From assembly GCA_963723745.1 (NCBI GenBank), contig CAVRRZ010000002.1, positions 62,001 through 126,000 of the forward strand: DNA of 64,000 nt, read 5' to 3'. This document shows positions 47,595 through 57,177 of this stretch, piece by piece. A program made the translations under genes and the position numbers. The notes under the pieces are model-generated. The model was not told the DNA's origin. It saw nothing but the letters and a program-made list of their open reading frames with translations, and did not search any database. Each line of letters begins with the position of its first letter. The first letter of the stretch is position 1. This stretch comes from CAVRRZ01 sp963723745 (GTDB lineage Bacteria > Actinomycetota > Actinomycetes > Mycobacteriales > Geodermatophilaceae).

Positions 47595-48512
47595 GAGGAA
47601 CTGCCTCCGAGCAGCAGGTAGAGCACGGCCATGCGCACGGAGACGCCGTTGGCGACCTGCTCGACGATCGTGGAGCGGACGGAGTCGGCCACCTCGGCGG
47701 CGATCTCCATGCCGCGGTTCATCGGACCGGGGTGCATGACGATCGCGTCGTCGGCCAGCGCCGCCATGCGGCGGGCGTCCAGGCCGTAGCGGCGGCTGTA
47801 CTCCCGGGCGCTCGGGAAGAACGAGGCGTTCATCCGCTCGGCCTGCACCCGCAGCATCATCACCACGTCGGCCTTGGGCAGCACGGCGTCGAGGTCGTAG
47901 GAGACCTCCGCCGGCCAGCTGCCGACGCCGACCGGCAGCAGGGTCGGCGGCGCGACCAGCGTGACCTCGGCGCCGAGGGTGTGCAGCAGCCCGACGTTGG
48001 AGCGGGCCACCCGGCTGTGCAGGACGTCGCCGACGATCGCGACCCGCACGCCCTCGAGCCGGCCCAGCCGCTGCCGGATCGTGTAGGCGTCGAGCAGCGC
48101 CTGCGTCGGGTGCTCGTGGGTGCCGTCGCCGGCGTTGACGACGCTGCCGCGCACCCAGCTGGCCAGCCGGTGCGGCGCTCCCGAGGCGTGGTGCCGGACG
48201 ACGATGGCGTCGCTGCCCATCGCCTCCAGCGTCAGCGCGGTGTCCTTGAGGCTCTCGCCCTTGGAGACGCTGCTGCCCTTGGCGCGAGAAGTTGATGACG
48301 TCGGCCGACAGCCGCTTGGCGGCCAGCTCGAAGCTGATCCGCGTGCGGGTGGAGTCCTCGAAGAAGAGGTTGACCACCGTGCGGCCGCGCAGGGTCGGCA
48401 GCTTCTTGACCTCGCGGCCGGCGAGCGCCTGGTCGATCTGCGCCGCGGTGTCGAGCACCAGCGTCGCGTCGGCGCGGTCGAGGTCGGCCGCCTCCAGCAG
48501 GTGCCGCTTCAT
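47591..48512 (-). CDS. pyrB: Aspartate carbamoyltransferase catalytic subunit
   Basis: PyrB condenses aspartate and carbamoyl phosphate. The protein is about 306 residues and starts MKRHLLEAADLDRADATLVL. The carbamoyl-phosphate motif is NLFFEDSTRTRISFELAAKR. The aspartate-side residues are in VVRHHASGAPHRLA, NAGDGTHEHPTQALLDAYTI and ERMNASFFPSAREYSRRYGL, with VMHPGPMNRGMEI near the end. One insertion near 48287 shifts the frame. No regulatory pyrI is present, as expected in actinobacteria. Confidence 0.96.
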
Positions 48513-49134
48513 GCTCCGTCTCCGGTCCGGTCGGTCACGAGCACCTCGTCGGCGCCGTCGATCTCGGCCAGTTGCACCGCACCTGCTGCGATGCGCGAGG
48601 TCGGCACGTTCTTGCCGACGTAGTCGGCGCGGATCGGCAGCTCGCGGTGCCCGCGGTCGACCAGGACGGCGAGCTGCACCGCCCGCGGCCGGCCCGAGGT
48701 CGCGCAGCGCGTCGAGCGCGGCCCGCACGGAGCGGCCGGAGAACAGGACGTCGTCGACGAGCACGACCAGCCGGTCGTCGATGCCGGCGTCGGGCAGGAC
48801 CGTGGGCTCCAGCGCCCGGACGCCGCGCAGCCGCAGGTCGTCGCGGTAGAGGGTGATGTCGACGGTGCCGACGTCGACCGCGTTGCCGGAGAACGCCTCG
48901 ATGCGGGCGGCGAGCCGGCGGGCCAGCGGGGCGCCGCGGGTCGGGATGCCGACCAGCACGAGGTCGCGCAGGCCCGCCGTCGTCACGGTCGGGGTGCAGC
49001 TGCGCGGCCCGCTCGATGAGCTGGTGGGCCATGCGGTCGACGACGCGGGCGACGTCGGCGGAGGTGAACAGAGTGCCCGCCGGGGATCCCGGAGGGACGG
49101 ACCCGCGCAGGGCAGGGTCGATGGAGCTGGCCAT
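48509..49134 (-). CDS. pyrR: PyrR bifunctional pyr operon regulator / uracil phosphoribosyltransferase
   Basis: PyrR binds pyr mRNA in response to UMP and also has phosphoribosyltransferase activity. It starts MASSIDPALRGSVPPGSPAG, followed by TLFTSADVARVVDRMAHQL, LRDLVLVGIPTRGAPLARRL, VDITLYRDDLR and the PRPP loop LVVLVDDVLFSGRSVRAALD. The end, restored from frames, is DEVLVTDRTGDGA. Insertions occur near 48985, 48697 and 48585. It is the first gene of the pyr operon and overlaps pyrB by ATGA. A PyrR-binding-loop-like hairpin lies in its own leader. Confidence 0.94.
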
Positions 49135-49146
49135 CAGGCCTCCTTC

Positions 49147-49164
49147 CCCGCCTCACTGGACGGG
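49147..49164 (-). promoter_or_regulatory. Candidate PyrR-binding loop next to the pyrR ribosome site
   Basis: In the pyr transcript the sequence CCCG-TCCAGTGAGG-CGGG forms a 4-bp stem with a loop matching the PyrR-binding consensus (UCCnGnGAGG). It is followed at once by GGAAGGAGG and the pyrR ATG. Binding by PyrR would block the ribosome site, the translational control described for mycobacterial pyrR. Confidence 0.65.
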
Positions 49165-49374
49165 TCGTTAAAGGAGTGGGTGGACCTGCGACGACGGTAC
49201 TGCACGCCGCGGATGACCGCTCCGGACCGGGCGGCCCCGCCAGCCGCACCCGTTGCGCAGCGGCCGTCACTGACCCGCACGAGGAGGGTCCGCCTGTTGC
49301 GATACCTGGCTGACCAGTACGCTGCGTGACGACCAGGACCGATCCCACGACGACGGACAGTGAGCAGGACAGTC

Positions 49375-49931
49375 ATGAGCACCGACTACTCACGGGCCCT
49401 CGGGCGCCCGACTGCGCGCCATCCGCAACCAGCAGGGCCTCTCCCTGCAGGGGGTGGAGGACAAGTCGCACGGACGCTGGAAGGCCGTCGTCGTCGGCTC
49501 CTACGAGCGCGGCGACCGCGCGGTCACCGTGCAGCGCCTCTCCGAGCTCGCCGTCTTCTACGGCGTGCCGGTCTCCGAGCTGCTGCCCGACCCGCGGCCG
49601 AGCTCGGCGGTCACCACGAACACCAAGATCGTGCTGAACCTCGAGTCGCTGGGCTCGCTGCCCGCCGACGAGGCCGGCCCGCTGGCGCGCTACGCCTCGA
49701 CCATCCAGGCGCAGCGGCACGACTACAACGGCAAGGTCCTCTCCATCCGCGCGGAGGACCTGAAGTCGCTGGCGATCATCTACGACATGAGCCCCGACGA
49801 GCTGACCACCCGGCTCATCGAGTGGGGCGTGCTGTCCCCCGGCATGGAGGGCATCGCTCGGCGGCGGCAGTGCCGCCCCGGACGACGACGAGCTGGACCC
49901 GCACTGGGAGCGCCGCCGCGCCCCGCGCTGA
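49375..49931 (+). CDS. bldD: BldD developmental regulator
   Basis: BldD is a DNA-binding protein that holds back development when bound to cyclic di-GMP. The protein is about 184 residues. After MSTDYSRALG (one inserted base near 49403) the helix-turn-helix reads LRAIRNQQGLSLQGVEDKSH, then GRWKAVVVGSYERGDRAVTV. The C-terminal cyclic-di-GMP domain has ARYASTIQAQRHDYNGKVLS and DLKSLAIIYDMSPDELTTRL. Another insertion near 49852 affects only the tail. It is divergent from pyrR and upstream of nusB, the same neighbourhood as in Streptomyces. Confidence 0.95.
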
Positions 49932-49966
49932 CCATCCGCCCCGCACCACCGCGCACGGACCACCGA

Positions 49967-50004
49967 CGACGGCCCCCGCGAGCTCCGGCTCGCGGGGGCC
50001 GTCG
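49967..50004 (+). terminator. Strong hairpin terminator after bldD
   Basis: Perfect 17-base arms (core GGCCCCCGCGAGC) with loop TCCG, 36 bases past the bldD stop. Confidence 0.75.
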
Positions 50005-50131
50005 CGTACCCGTCGCCCCACCGGTCCCGTTACGGATCGGCGGCGTCTCGACACGCGCGGCGTTTCCGTGACGGGCGGATGGGCGTGTGTCACTGTGCTG
50101 CCGACATATCGGCGCCACGAAGGGGACGCAC

Positions 50132-51064
50132 ATGCCGGCCGTGCACATGGAGGCGGTGAGCAAGACGTACCGCCGCCGCGGGCGTCCGCCACAGAAGGCC
50201 CTCGACTCCCTCGACCTGCTCGTCGAGACCGGCGGGGTGCACGGCTTCCTCGGCCCGAACGGGTCGGGCAAGACCACCACCATCCGCATCCTGCTGGGCC
50301 TGGTCTCCGCCGACGCGGGAGCCGGCGCCATCCGGCTGCTCGACCGCCCGGTCCCCCAGGCACTCCCCGAGCTGATCGGGCACGTGGGCGCCTTGGTCGA
50401 GACGCCGCTGTTCTTCCCGAACTTCTCCGGGCGCCGCAACCTGCGGCTGCTCGCCGAGACCGCCGGCGTCCCCCGCACCCGGGTCGAGGAGTGCCTGGAG
50501 ATCGTCGACCTGCGCGACCGCGCCGACGACCGGTTCAAGGGCTACTCGCTCGGCATGAAGCAGCGGCTCGGCATCGCCGCCGCGCTGCTCAAGACCCCCC
50601 GACTGCTCATCCTCGACGAGCCCAGCAACGGACTCGACCCGGCCGGCATCCGCGACGTCCGCGAACTCATCCGCCGGCTCGGTCGCGACGGCCACACCAC
50701 CGTGCTGCTCTCCTCGCACCTGCTCGCCGAGATCCAGCAGGTGGCCGACTCGGTCACCATCCTCGCCCGCGGACGGCGGGTCGCCCACGGCCCGGTCGCC
50801 GAGGTGCTCGCGGGCCGCAACACCCACGACGTCGTCATCCGGGTGCCCGACCGGCAGGCGGCCGCCGCCGTGCTCGCGGGCTCCGGCTTCGCCCTCTCAC
50901 TGTTCGACGACGCCCGGGGCCCCGCGATGGCCGTGCACAACGTCGCCGCACCCGGTGAGATCACCCGCCTGCTCGCCCAGCACGGGCACTTCCTGGAGGA
51001 ACTGACGCCGGTGACCGCCGACCTCGAGTCCGCCTTCCTCGCGATCACCGGGGACCCGGCATGA
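50132..51064 (+). CDS. ABC transporter ATP-binding protein
   Basis: A 310-residue ATPase of the ABC-2/BcrA exporter class. It has Walker A GPNGSGKTTTIRILLGL, Q-loop region LVETPLFFPNFSGRRNL, signature YSLGMKQRLGIAAALL, Walker B RLLILDEPSNGLDP and switch histidine LLSSHLLAEIQQ. The C-terminal 90 residues are a separate domain typical of this class. AAGGGGA lies before the ATG. It is coupled by ATGA to the permease. Substrate unknown. Confidence 0.92.
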   Translation: MPAVHMEAVSKTYRRRGRPPQKALDSLDLLVETGGVHGFLGPNGSGKTTTIRILLGLVSADAGAGAIRLLDRPVPQALPELIGHVGALVETPLFFPNFSGRRNLRLLAETAGVPRTRVEECLEIVDLRDRADDRFKGYSLGMKQRLGIAAALLKTPRLLILDEPSNGLDPAGIRDVRELIRRLGRDGHTTVLLSSHLLAEIQQVADSVTILARGRRVAHGPVAEVLAGRNTHDVVIRVPDRQAAAAVLAGSGFALSLFDDARGPAMAVHNVAAPGEITRLLAQHGHFLEELTPVTADLESAFLAITGDPA

Positions 51065-52101
51065 GCGCCGTCCTCGAGCAGCCGCCCACGTCCCCGCTGC
51101 CGCCGGCCCCGGCGGGCAGCCTGTTCAAGGCCGAGCTGCACCGGTTCCGTGCCCGTCGGTTCGTCCAGGTCCTGTTCGGCCTGGCGTTGCTCGGCTGGCT
51201 CGCCTCGACGGTCATCATGCTGACCCAGTTCGGCACACCCTCCCCCGCCGAGCTGGCCGCGGCGGAGGCCGAGATCGACCGGATCGTCGCCGAGAACGAG
51301 CAGTTCCGGCAGCAGTGCGTCGACGACCCGAACCGTCCCGACGACATCCCGGTGGACGACTACTGCGGACCCGTCATGAACGCGGACGAGTACGAGCTCG
51401 GCTTCTTCCTGGAGAACCCGCCTTTCTCGTTCGCCGACAACGCCGAGGTCGGTGCGCTGGCGTTCGCGGGCGGCACCGCGGTCCTCGCCTTCGTGCTGGG
51501 GGCCACCTGGATCGGTGCCGAGTGGTCGACCCGATCGCTGGTCTCCCTGCTGTTCTGGGAGACCCGCCGCGGCCGGGTGATGGCCGTCAAGCTGGCGGTC
51601 CTGGTCGGCGGCGCCCTCGCTCTCGCGGTCGCCATGCAGGCGCTGTGGCTCGCGACGGCGAGCATCCTCGACGCGACCGCCGGCGACGGCCGCGGCCTGC
51701 CCGACGGGTTCTGGGGCGACCTGCTGGCGACCCAGGTCCGGGCCGTCCTGCTGGTGGCGCTGGCCGCCGTCGGTGGCTTTGGCCTGGCGAACCTCGTCCG
51801 CAACACCGGCGCGGCACTCGGCATCGGCTTCGTCTACTTCGCGATCCTCGAGAACGCGGTCGGTGCGTTCCAGCCGGCCTGGCAGCCGTGGCTGCTGACG
51901 AACAACGCGCTGGCGCTGCTCGCCCCCGGTGGCCACACGGTGTTCGTCTACGAGCAGTCCGTCGACGGCGATGGCAACGTCATCCAGGACGTCACGGAGA
52001 TCCTGATCAGCAACCTGCAGGGCGGCCTGGTGCTGGCCGGGGTGGGCGCGGTCGCGATCATCCTCGGGATCGTGCTGTTCGCCCGCCGCGACGTGCAGTA
52101 G
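51061..52101 (+). CDS. ABC-2 type permease
   Basis: A 346-residue membrane partner of the ATPase. Helix 1 is VLFGLALLGWLASTVIML (near residue 45). A soluble extracytoplasmic loop of about 85 residues follows, with Cys in QQCVDDPNRPDDIPVDDYCG (likely a disulfide pair). Further helices are GALAFAGGTAVLAFVLGATW, LAVLVGGALALAVAMQAL, AVLLVALAAVGGFGLANLV, IGFVYFAILENAVGAF and LVLAGVGAVAIILGIVLFAR. Half-transporters of this size usually dimerise. Confidence 0.85.
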   Translation: MSAVLEQPPTSPLPPAPAGSLFKAELHRFRARRFVQVLFGLALLGWLASTVIMLTQFGTPSPAELAAAEAEIDRIVAENEQFRQQCVDDPNRPDDIPVDDYCGPVMNADEYELGFFLENPPFSFADNAEVGALAFAGGTAVLAFVLGATWIGAEWSTRSLVSLLFWETRRGRVMAVKLAVLVGGALALAVAMQALWLATASILDATAGDGRGLPDGFWGDLLATQVRAVLLVALAAVGGFGLANLVRNTGAALGIGFVYFAILENAVGAFQPAWQPWLLTNNALALLAPGGHTVFVYEQSVDGDGNVIQDVTEILISNLQGGLVLAGVGAVAIILGIVLFARRDVQ

Positions 52102-52228
52102 CGCTCCACACGGCACCGGGGGGTGCGAACGGTGGTCTCGGCGCCGTCGAGGCCACCGTTCGTGCACGTGCGGTCGACGAGGCGCGGACGCCTTGCGCGG
52201 CGACTCCGTCCTGTGCTGCCCTGCTCGG

Positions 52229-52708
52229 GTGAACCGGCCACTCCGGCCGCAGCTGGCGACCCTGGTCCCCGTGCTGGCGCTCGCCCTGCTCACGGCCTGC
52301 GGAGGCCCTGCCTCCGACTCGAGCGGGGCCGCCGGCACGGCCGCCCCCTCTCGGTCCGGCGGCGCGACCCCCACCAGTGCGTCGTCGGCCACCGCATCGT
52401 CGACCGCCGCATCGTCAACCAGCGCGTCGTCGACCACCGCGTCCTCGACGGCCGGATCCGGGACGGTGAGCCTCGTGTCCTGCACCGATCAGTCGTGCAC
52501 CGTCACCCTGGGCGGCACCGGCGCACGCGCGCAGGTCATGGGGATCTCGATCGCGTTCACCGAGATCTCCTCCGGTCGCGCGACGGTACGGGCGGGTGAC
52601 CGCGACCTCTCCTTGACCGAGGGGCAGAGCGCGACCGTCGGTCAGGCGCAACTGACGTGCACCGAGGTGACCCAGGACCGGGTCACCCTGACCGTCACCC
52701 GGGCTTGA
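52229..52708 (+). CDS. Putative lipoprotein with Ser/Thr/Ala linker
   Basis: A 159-residue exported protein. The signal peptide has a lipobox (ATLVPVLALALLTACGG; lipidated Cys about residue 23). A low-complexity linker of Ser, Thr and Ala follows to about residue 75, then a compact beta domain with VSLVSCTDQSCTVTLGGTGA and SIAFTEISSGRATVRAGDRD, ending CTEVTQDRVTLTVTRA. I do not recognise the domain. It lies 127 bases after the permease gene and may be part of the same cassette. An in-frame ATG lies upstream at 52193, but the GTG at 52229 gives a standard signal peptide. Confidence 0.65.
   Translation: MNRPLRPQLATLVPVLALALLTACGGPASDSSGAAGTAAPSRSGGATPTSASSATASSTAASSTSASSTTASSTAGSGTVSLVSCTDQSCTVTLGGTGARAQVMGISIAFTEISSGRATVRAGDRDLSLTEGQSATVGQAQLTCTEVTQDRVTLTVTRA
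52370..52460 (+). repeat. Degenerate 15-bp repeats encoding the lipoprotein linker
   Basis: About six imperfect copies of a GCGTCGTCGACCACC-like unit, each coding Ala-Ser-Ser-Thr-(Ala/Thr/Ser). The period of 15 keeps the frame, so copy number can vary freely. Confidence 0.65.
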
Positions 52709-52887
52709 GTTCGGCCGCAAGTGGCCCACTCGGGTACACCTGTCAGCACAGGCTCACCGCGGCCCGGTGGCCGAAGAGTGGGCTCTGACGACTCGTTTCG
52801 GCGCTGAGAACGGGTCAGCAGGGCTCACTGATTCGCTGACTCAGCTTGCTGCCGAACGCACCCCGGCCTGCCCGTCGCCGCGGGCTG

Positions 52888-53295
52888 CTACGTCGGTATC
52901 TCGGCGTCGACGACTCCGCCGAGGACGCCGTTGACGTAGGCCGGCGAGTCGTCGGTCGACAGCTGCTTGGCCAGCTGCACGGCCTCGTCCATCACCACCG
53001 CGTCGGGCACGTCATCGACCCAGAGCAGCTCGAAGACCGCCATCCGCAGGATGGCCCGGTCGACGTCGGGCAGCCGGTCCAGGGACCAGCCGCGCGCGTG
53101 CGTCTCGATCAGCTCGTCGATGCGCCCGGCGTGCGCCGCGACACCCTCGACCAGGCGGACCGTGTGCTCGTTGACCGGTGGCGTGGCGTCGTCGGCGAGC
53201 CGCTCGCGCAGCAGCTCCAGCCGATCCCGGCCACGCAGCTCCGCCTCGTAGAGGATGTCGACGGCGCGCTTGCGCGCCTTGGAACGGGCGGCCAT
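52888..53295 (-). CDS. nusB: Transcription antitermination factor NusB
   Basis: NusB supports antitermination at rRNA operons. The 135-residue intact frame starts MAARSKARKRAVDILYEAEL and includes VRLVEGVAAHAGRIDELIE, LDRLPDVDRAILRMAVFELL, AVVMDEAVQLAKQLSTDDSP and YVNGVLGGVV. It lies 28 bases after efp, the usual order. It ends the minus-strand aro-efp operon, facing the lipoprotein gene. Confidence 0.97.
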   Translation of the reverse strand: MAARSKARKRAVDILYEAELRGRDRLELLRERLADDATPPVNEHTVRLVEGVAAHAGRIDELIETHARGWSLDRLPDVDRAILRMAVFELLWVDDVPDAVVMDEAVQLAKQLSTDDSPAYVNGVLGGVVDAEIPT

Positions 53296-53323
53296 CAGGA
53301 GTCGGCCGGGCCGGGGGCCATCG

Positions 53324-53884
<561 letters not shown>

Positions 53885-55000
53885 CTAGAGAACCAGCAGT
53901 TCCTTGCTCGTGAGGGTCAACAGTTCGGGCGCGTCGTCGGTGACGATCAGGGTGTCCTCGATGCGGACACCGCCGTGGCCCGGGAGGTACACGCCGGGCT
54001 CCACCGTGACGGCCATGCCGGCGGCCAGCGTACCCGCGCCCAGCGGGCCGATGCCCGGCGCCTCGTGGATCTCCAGGCCGACGCCGTGCCCGAGACCGTG
54101 GGTGAAGTGGTCGGCGTGGCCGGCCGCGGCGATCACGTCACGGGCCGCCGCGTCGACCGCCACGACGTCGGCACCGACCGACAGCGCCGCCCGCCCGGCC
54201 GCCTGCGCCGCGGCCACCAGGTCGTAGATCTCCCGCTGCCAGTCGGCCGCCTCGCCGAGCACGACCGTGCGGGTCATGTCGGAGTGGTAGCCGTCGACGG
54301 TGGCGCCGAAGTCCAGCTTCAGGAAGTCGCCCGCCGACAGCTCGGTGCCGTCGGGGCGGTGGTGCGGGATGGCCGAGTTCGCGCCGGTGGCGACGATCGT
54401 CTCGAAGGACGGCGCCTCGGCCCCCAGCGTCAGCATGCGGGCGTCGAGCTCGCGGCCCACCTGCAGCTCGGTGCGCCCCGGCCGCAGCGCCCCCTCGGCG
54501 GCCAGCTCGGCCAGTGCCTGGTCGGCGACCGCGCAGGCCTTCCGGAGCGCCTCGATCTCGTCCTCGTCCTTGATCGCCCGCAGCTCCTCGACCGCCCGCC
54601 GCACGCTGACCAGCTCCGGCGCCGCGGCGTCGCCGGCCTCGTCGGCGAGCACGCGCTCGAGGCCGCGCAGCCCGTCGACGGTGACGTCGTGCGACTCGAA
54701 TCCCAGGCGCCCCGTCCCGCCGCGCACGGCGGCGCGTACCAGGGCCGACACCGTCCCCCGGTCGACGACGAGCTCCACGTCGGGCACCTGGACGCCCGCC
54801 TGCGTCGTGTACCGGCCGTCCGTGCCGAACAGGTCGGGGTGGGCGGCAGACGGATCGGCCCGCACGAGCAGCGCGCCGTTCGAACCGGTGAAGCCGGTGA
54901 GGTAGCGGACGTTGAGGAGGTTGGTCACCAGCACGGCGTCGAGCCCCTGCTGGACGGCGGACACGCGGAGCCGTTCCCGTCGCCGGGCGTGCGCACTCAT
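53885..55000 (-). CDS. pepP: Xaa-Pro aminopeptidase (M24 family)
   Basis: A 371-residue metallopeptidase that cleaves before proline. The N-terminal creatinase-like domain has QGLDAVLVTNLLNVRYLTGF. The M24 domain has all five metal ligands: LDFGATVDGYHSDMTRTV (two Asp), HGLGHGVGLEIHE (His), VTVEPGVYL (Glu) and GVRIEDT (Glu). The stop lies directly beside the efp start. The pair efp and Xaa-Pro peptidase is conserved in bacteria and could be linked by proline-rich proteins. The frame is intact. Confidence 0.93.
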   Translation of the reverse strand: MSAHARRRERLRVSAVQQGLDAVLVTNLLNVRYLTGFTGSNGALLVRADPSAAHPDLFGTDGRYTTQAGVQVPDVELVVDRGTVSALVRAAVRGGTGRLGFESHDVTVDGLRGLERVLADEAGDAAAPELVSVRRAVEELRAIKDEDEIEALRKACAVADQALAELAAEGALRPGRTELQVGRELDARMLTLGAEAPSFETIVATGANSAIPHHRPDGTELSAGDFLKLDFGATVDGYHSDMTRTVVLGEAADWQREIYDLVAAAQAAGRAALSVGADVVAVDAAARDVIAAAGHADHFTHGLGHGVGLEIHEAPGIGPLGAGTLAAGMAVTVEPGVYLPGHGGVRIEDTLIVTDDAPELLTLTSKELLVL

Positions 55001-55157
55001 GATGTCCACCGCTCGACTCCGCCCTCGATCCGCTCCTCGGGCCACGGAGTCGGTCGCCTCCGCGGTCCCTCCGCTCCTCGCTCGCCGGCGCTCGCTGCGA
55101 TGCTCACTCCCTGTCGGCTCCCGGCATCTCCCTGCGATGCTCCCCCGGGCGTCGTTC
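55001..55157. other. 157-base gap between aroQ and pepP with repeated CTGCGATGCTC
   Basis: The gap breaks the otherwise tight aro-pepP operon. It contains CTGCGATGCTC twice (near 55095 and 55132) and a pyrimidine-rich run CTCCTCGCTCGCCGGCGCTC, of the kind seen as dispersed intergenic repeats in actinobacteria. No gene or clear hairpin is called. Confidence 0.4.
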
Positions 55158-55592
55158 TCATCGAACCCCCCGGAGGGACAGCCACTGCAGGGCCAGCACG
55201 TAGCCCTCGACGCCGAGGCCGGCGATGACTCCGGTGGCCGCCCGGGACACGTACGAGTGCGAGCGGAACTCCTCGCGCGCGTGGATGTTGCTGATGTGCA
55301 CCTCCACGACCGGCGCCTGGACGGCGGCCAGCGCGTCGTGCAGCGCCACGGACGTGTGCGACCACCCACCCGGGTTGACGACCACCGGGTCGCCCGCGTC
55401 GGTGGCCTCGTGGATCCAGCGCAGGAGCTCGCCCTCGTCGTCGGTCTGCCGCACCTGCACGTCCATCTCCAGCTCGGCGGCGGTCTGCTCGACCACGTCG
55501 ACCAGCTGGGCGTAGGTCGTCGTGCCGTACACCTCGGGCTGGCGGGTGCCGAGCCGGCCGAGGTTGGCACCGTTGAGCACCTGCACGGTCAT
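55158..55592 (-). CDS. aroQ: 3-dehydroquinate dehydratase, type II
   Basis: Third step of the shikimate pathway. The 144-residue intact frame starts MTVQVLNGANLGRLGTRQPE, with VYGTTTYAQLVDVV (catalytic Tyr), VVNPGGWSHTSVALHDAL, VEVHISNIHAREEFRSHSYV (catalytic His) and GVIAGLGVEGYVLAL. It overlaps aroB by ATGA. Confidence 0.97.
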   Translation of the reverse strand: MTVQVLNGANLGRLGTRQPEVYGTTTYAQLVDVVEQTAAELEMDVQVRQTDDEGELLRWIHEATDAGDPVVVNPGGWSHTSVALHDALAAVQAPVVEVHISNIHAREEFRSHSYVSRAATGVIAGLGVEGYVLALQWLSLRGVR

Positions 55593-56647
55593 GGGGTCTC
55601 CTCACTCACGGCGGTCCAGGCGGCGTCGAGCCACGCCTGGTCGGGGTCGGTCAGGATCGTCGGGCGACCCATGCCCTCGAGGACGACGAAGCGCAGCGAC
55701 GCACCACGGGCCTTCTTGTCCATCCGCATGACCGACTGGATCCGTGGCCAGTCCCCGCGGTAGCGGACCGGCAGGCCCATCGCGGCGATCAGGCGGCCGT
55801 GCCGGTCGGCGTCGGCCGCGGGGAGCAGCCCCGCCTGCCGGCCCAGTTCCGCCGCGAAGACCAGCCCGACGGCGACGGCCTCGCCGTGCCGCCAGCGGAA
55901 GTCCTCGATCCGCTCGACGGCGTGGGCCAGGGTGTGCCCGTAGTTGAGGAACTCCCGCCGGCCGGTGTCGTAGAGGTCCTCCCCCACGGCGTCGGCCTTG
56001 ACCTGGACGGCGCGGGCGATGAGCTCGGCGGTGTCGCGGCGGCCGGTCGGGTCGGCCTCGAGCAGGGCCAGGATCTCGGCGTCGGCGATGAACCCGCACT
56101 TGACCACCTCGGCCAGCCCGGCGCGGAACTCCGCCTCGGGCAGCGCGGTCAGGAAGTCGGTGTCCACCAGCACCGCGGCCGGCGGGTGGAAGGCACCGAC
56201 CAGGTTCTTGCCGGTTCCGGTGTTGATGCCGGTCTTGCCGCCGACCGCCGCGTCGACCATGCCGAGCAGGCTCGTCGGCACCTGGACGACCCGGACGCCG
56301 CGCAGCCACGTGGCGGCGAGGAACCCGGCCAGGTCGGTCACCGCTCCCCCGCCGAGACCCACCACGGCGTCGGAGCGGGTGAGGCCCAGCCGCCCGAATT
56401 CCTCCCAGCAGGTGGCGGCCACCTCGGCGGTCTTGGCCGCCTCGCCGTCGGGGACCACGACCGCCTCGGCCGCCACCCCCGCGGTCTGCAGGGTCTCGAT
56501 CGCCGCCCCCGCGGCCGCGGACAGCGGCGGGGCGTGCACGACGACCGCCCGGTCGACGCCGGCCAGGACGAGTCCGAGCTCGGTCTGCGCACCGGGGCCG
56601 ACGGCCACCTCGTAGGGGCGCTCGCCCGCCACCGGGATGCGCCTCAT
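55589..56647 (-). CDS. aroB: 3-dehydroquinate synthase
   Basis: Second step of the shikimate pathway; uses NAD and a metal. The 352-residue intact frame has VVGLGGGAVTDLAGFLAATW, VPTSLLGMVDAAVGGKTGIN, KNLVGAFHPP, LAEVVKCGFIAD and LNYGHTLAHAVERIEDFRWR with metal ligands. It overlaps aroK upstream and aroQ downstream by 4 bases each. Confidence 0.97.
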   Translation of the reverse strand: MRRIPVAGERPYEVAVGPGAQTELGLVLAGVDRAVVVHAPPLSAAAGAAIETLQTAGVAAEAVVVPDGEAAKTAEVAATCWEEFGRLGLTRSDAVVGLGGGAVTDLAGFLAATWLRGVRVVQVPTSLLGMVDAAVGGKTGINTGTGKNLVGAFHPPAAVLVDTDFLTALPEAEFRAGLAEVVKCGFIADAEILALLEADPTGRRDTAELIARAVQVKADAVGEDLYDTGRREFLNYGHTLAHAVERIEDFRWRHGEAVAVGLVFAAELGRQAGLLPAADADRHGRLIAAMGLPVRYRGDWPRIQSVMRMDKKARGASLRFVVLEGMGRPTILTDPDQAWLDAAWTAVSEETP

Positions 56648-57177
56648 CGTCCGGCGGGGGTGGTCGGGGCCGAGGCGAGGACCTCGCGGACGACGTCGTC
56701 GGCGTCGCGGCCGGCCGTGCCGACCGTCACCGTGGCCACCTCGGCGTACAACGGCGCACGGGTCTCCAGCATGTGCCGCAGCATCTGCCGCGGGTTGACG
56801 CCGAGGATCGGGCGGTCACGGGCCAGGCCCACGCGCCGGGCCGCCGAGGACACGTCGACGTCCAGCCAGACGACCGTGCCGCCGGCGCGGCCGTAGGCGA
56901 CCAGCAGCTCCCGGGTGGCGGCGCTGAGCACCGCACCGCCCCCGAGCGCGAGCACTCCGTCGTGCTCGGCCAGGGCCGTGGCCACCGCCTGCTCCTCGAG
57001 CTCGCGGAACCGCGGCTCGCCGTGCTGCACGAACAGGTCGGCGACGGTCACGCCGGTGGCGTCCTCGACGTCGCGGTCGGTGTCGCGGAAGGCGAGGTCG
57101 CGGGCACGGGCCACCGCCGTCCCGACGGTGGTCTTGCCCGACGCGGGCGGCCCGACCAGGACCAGCGCGGGCCTCAT
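56644..57177 (-). CDS. aroK: Shikimate kinase
   Basis: A 177-residue P-loop kinase: VLVGPPASGKTTVGTAVARA, FRDTDRDVEDATGVTVADLF (shikimate-binding Asp), GEPRFRELEEQAV and VLALGGGAVLS. The LID region LARDRPILGVNPRQMLRHML follows. Frame intact. Overlaps aroC and aroB by ATGA. Confidence 0.96.
   Translation of the reverse strand: MRPALVLVGPPASGKTTVGTAVARARDLAFRDTDRDVEDATGVTVADLFVQHGEPRFRELEEQAVATALAEHDGVLALGGGAVLSAATRELLVAYGRAGGTVVWLDVDVSSAARRVGLARDRPILGVNPRQMLRHMLETRAPLYAEVATVTVGTAGRDADDVVREVLASAPTTPAGR

Noticed and set aside
52709..52887. Terminator hairpin after the lipoprotein gene (GCCCACTC / GAGTGGGC)
   Set aside because: The 8-base arms are separated by about 40 bases, too weak to call.
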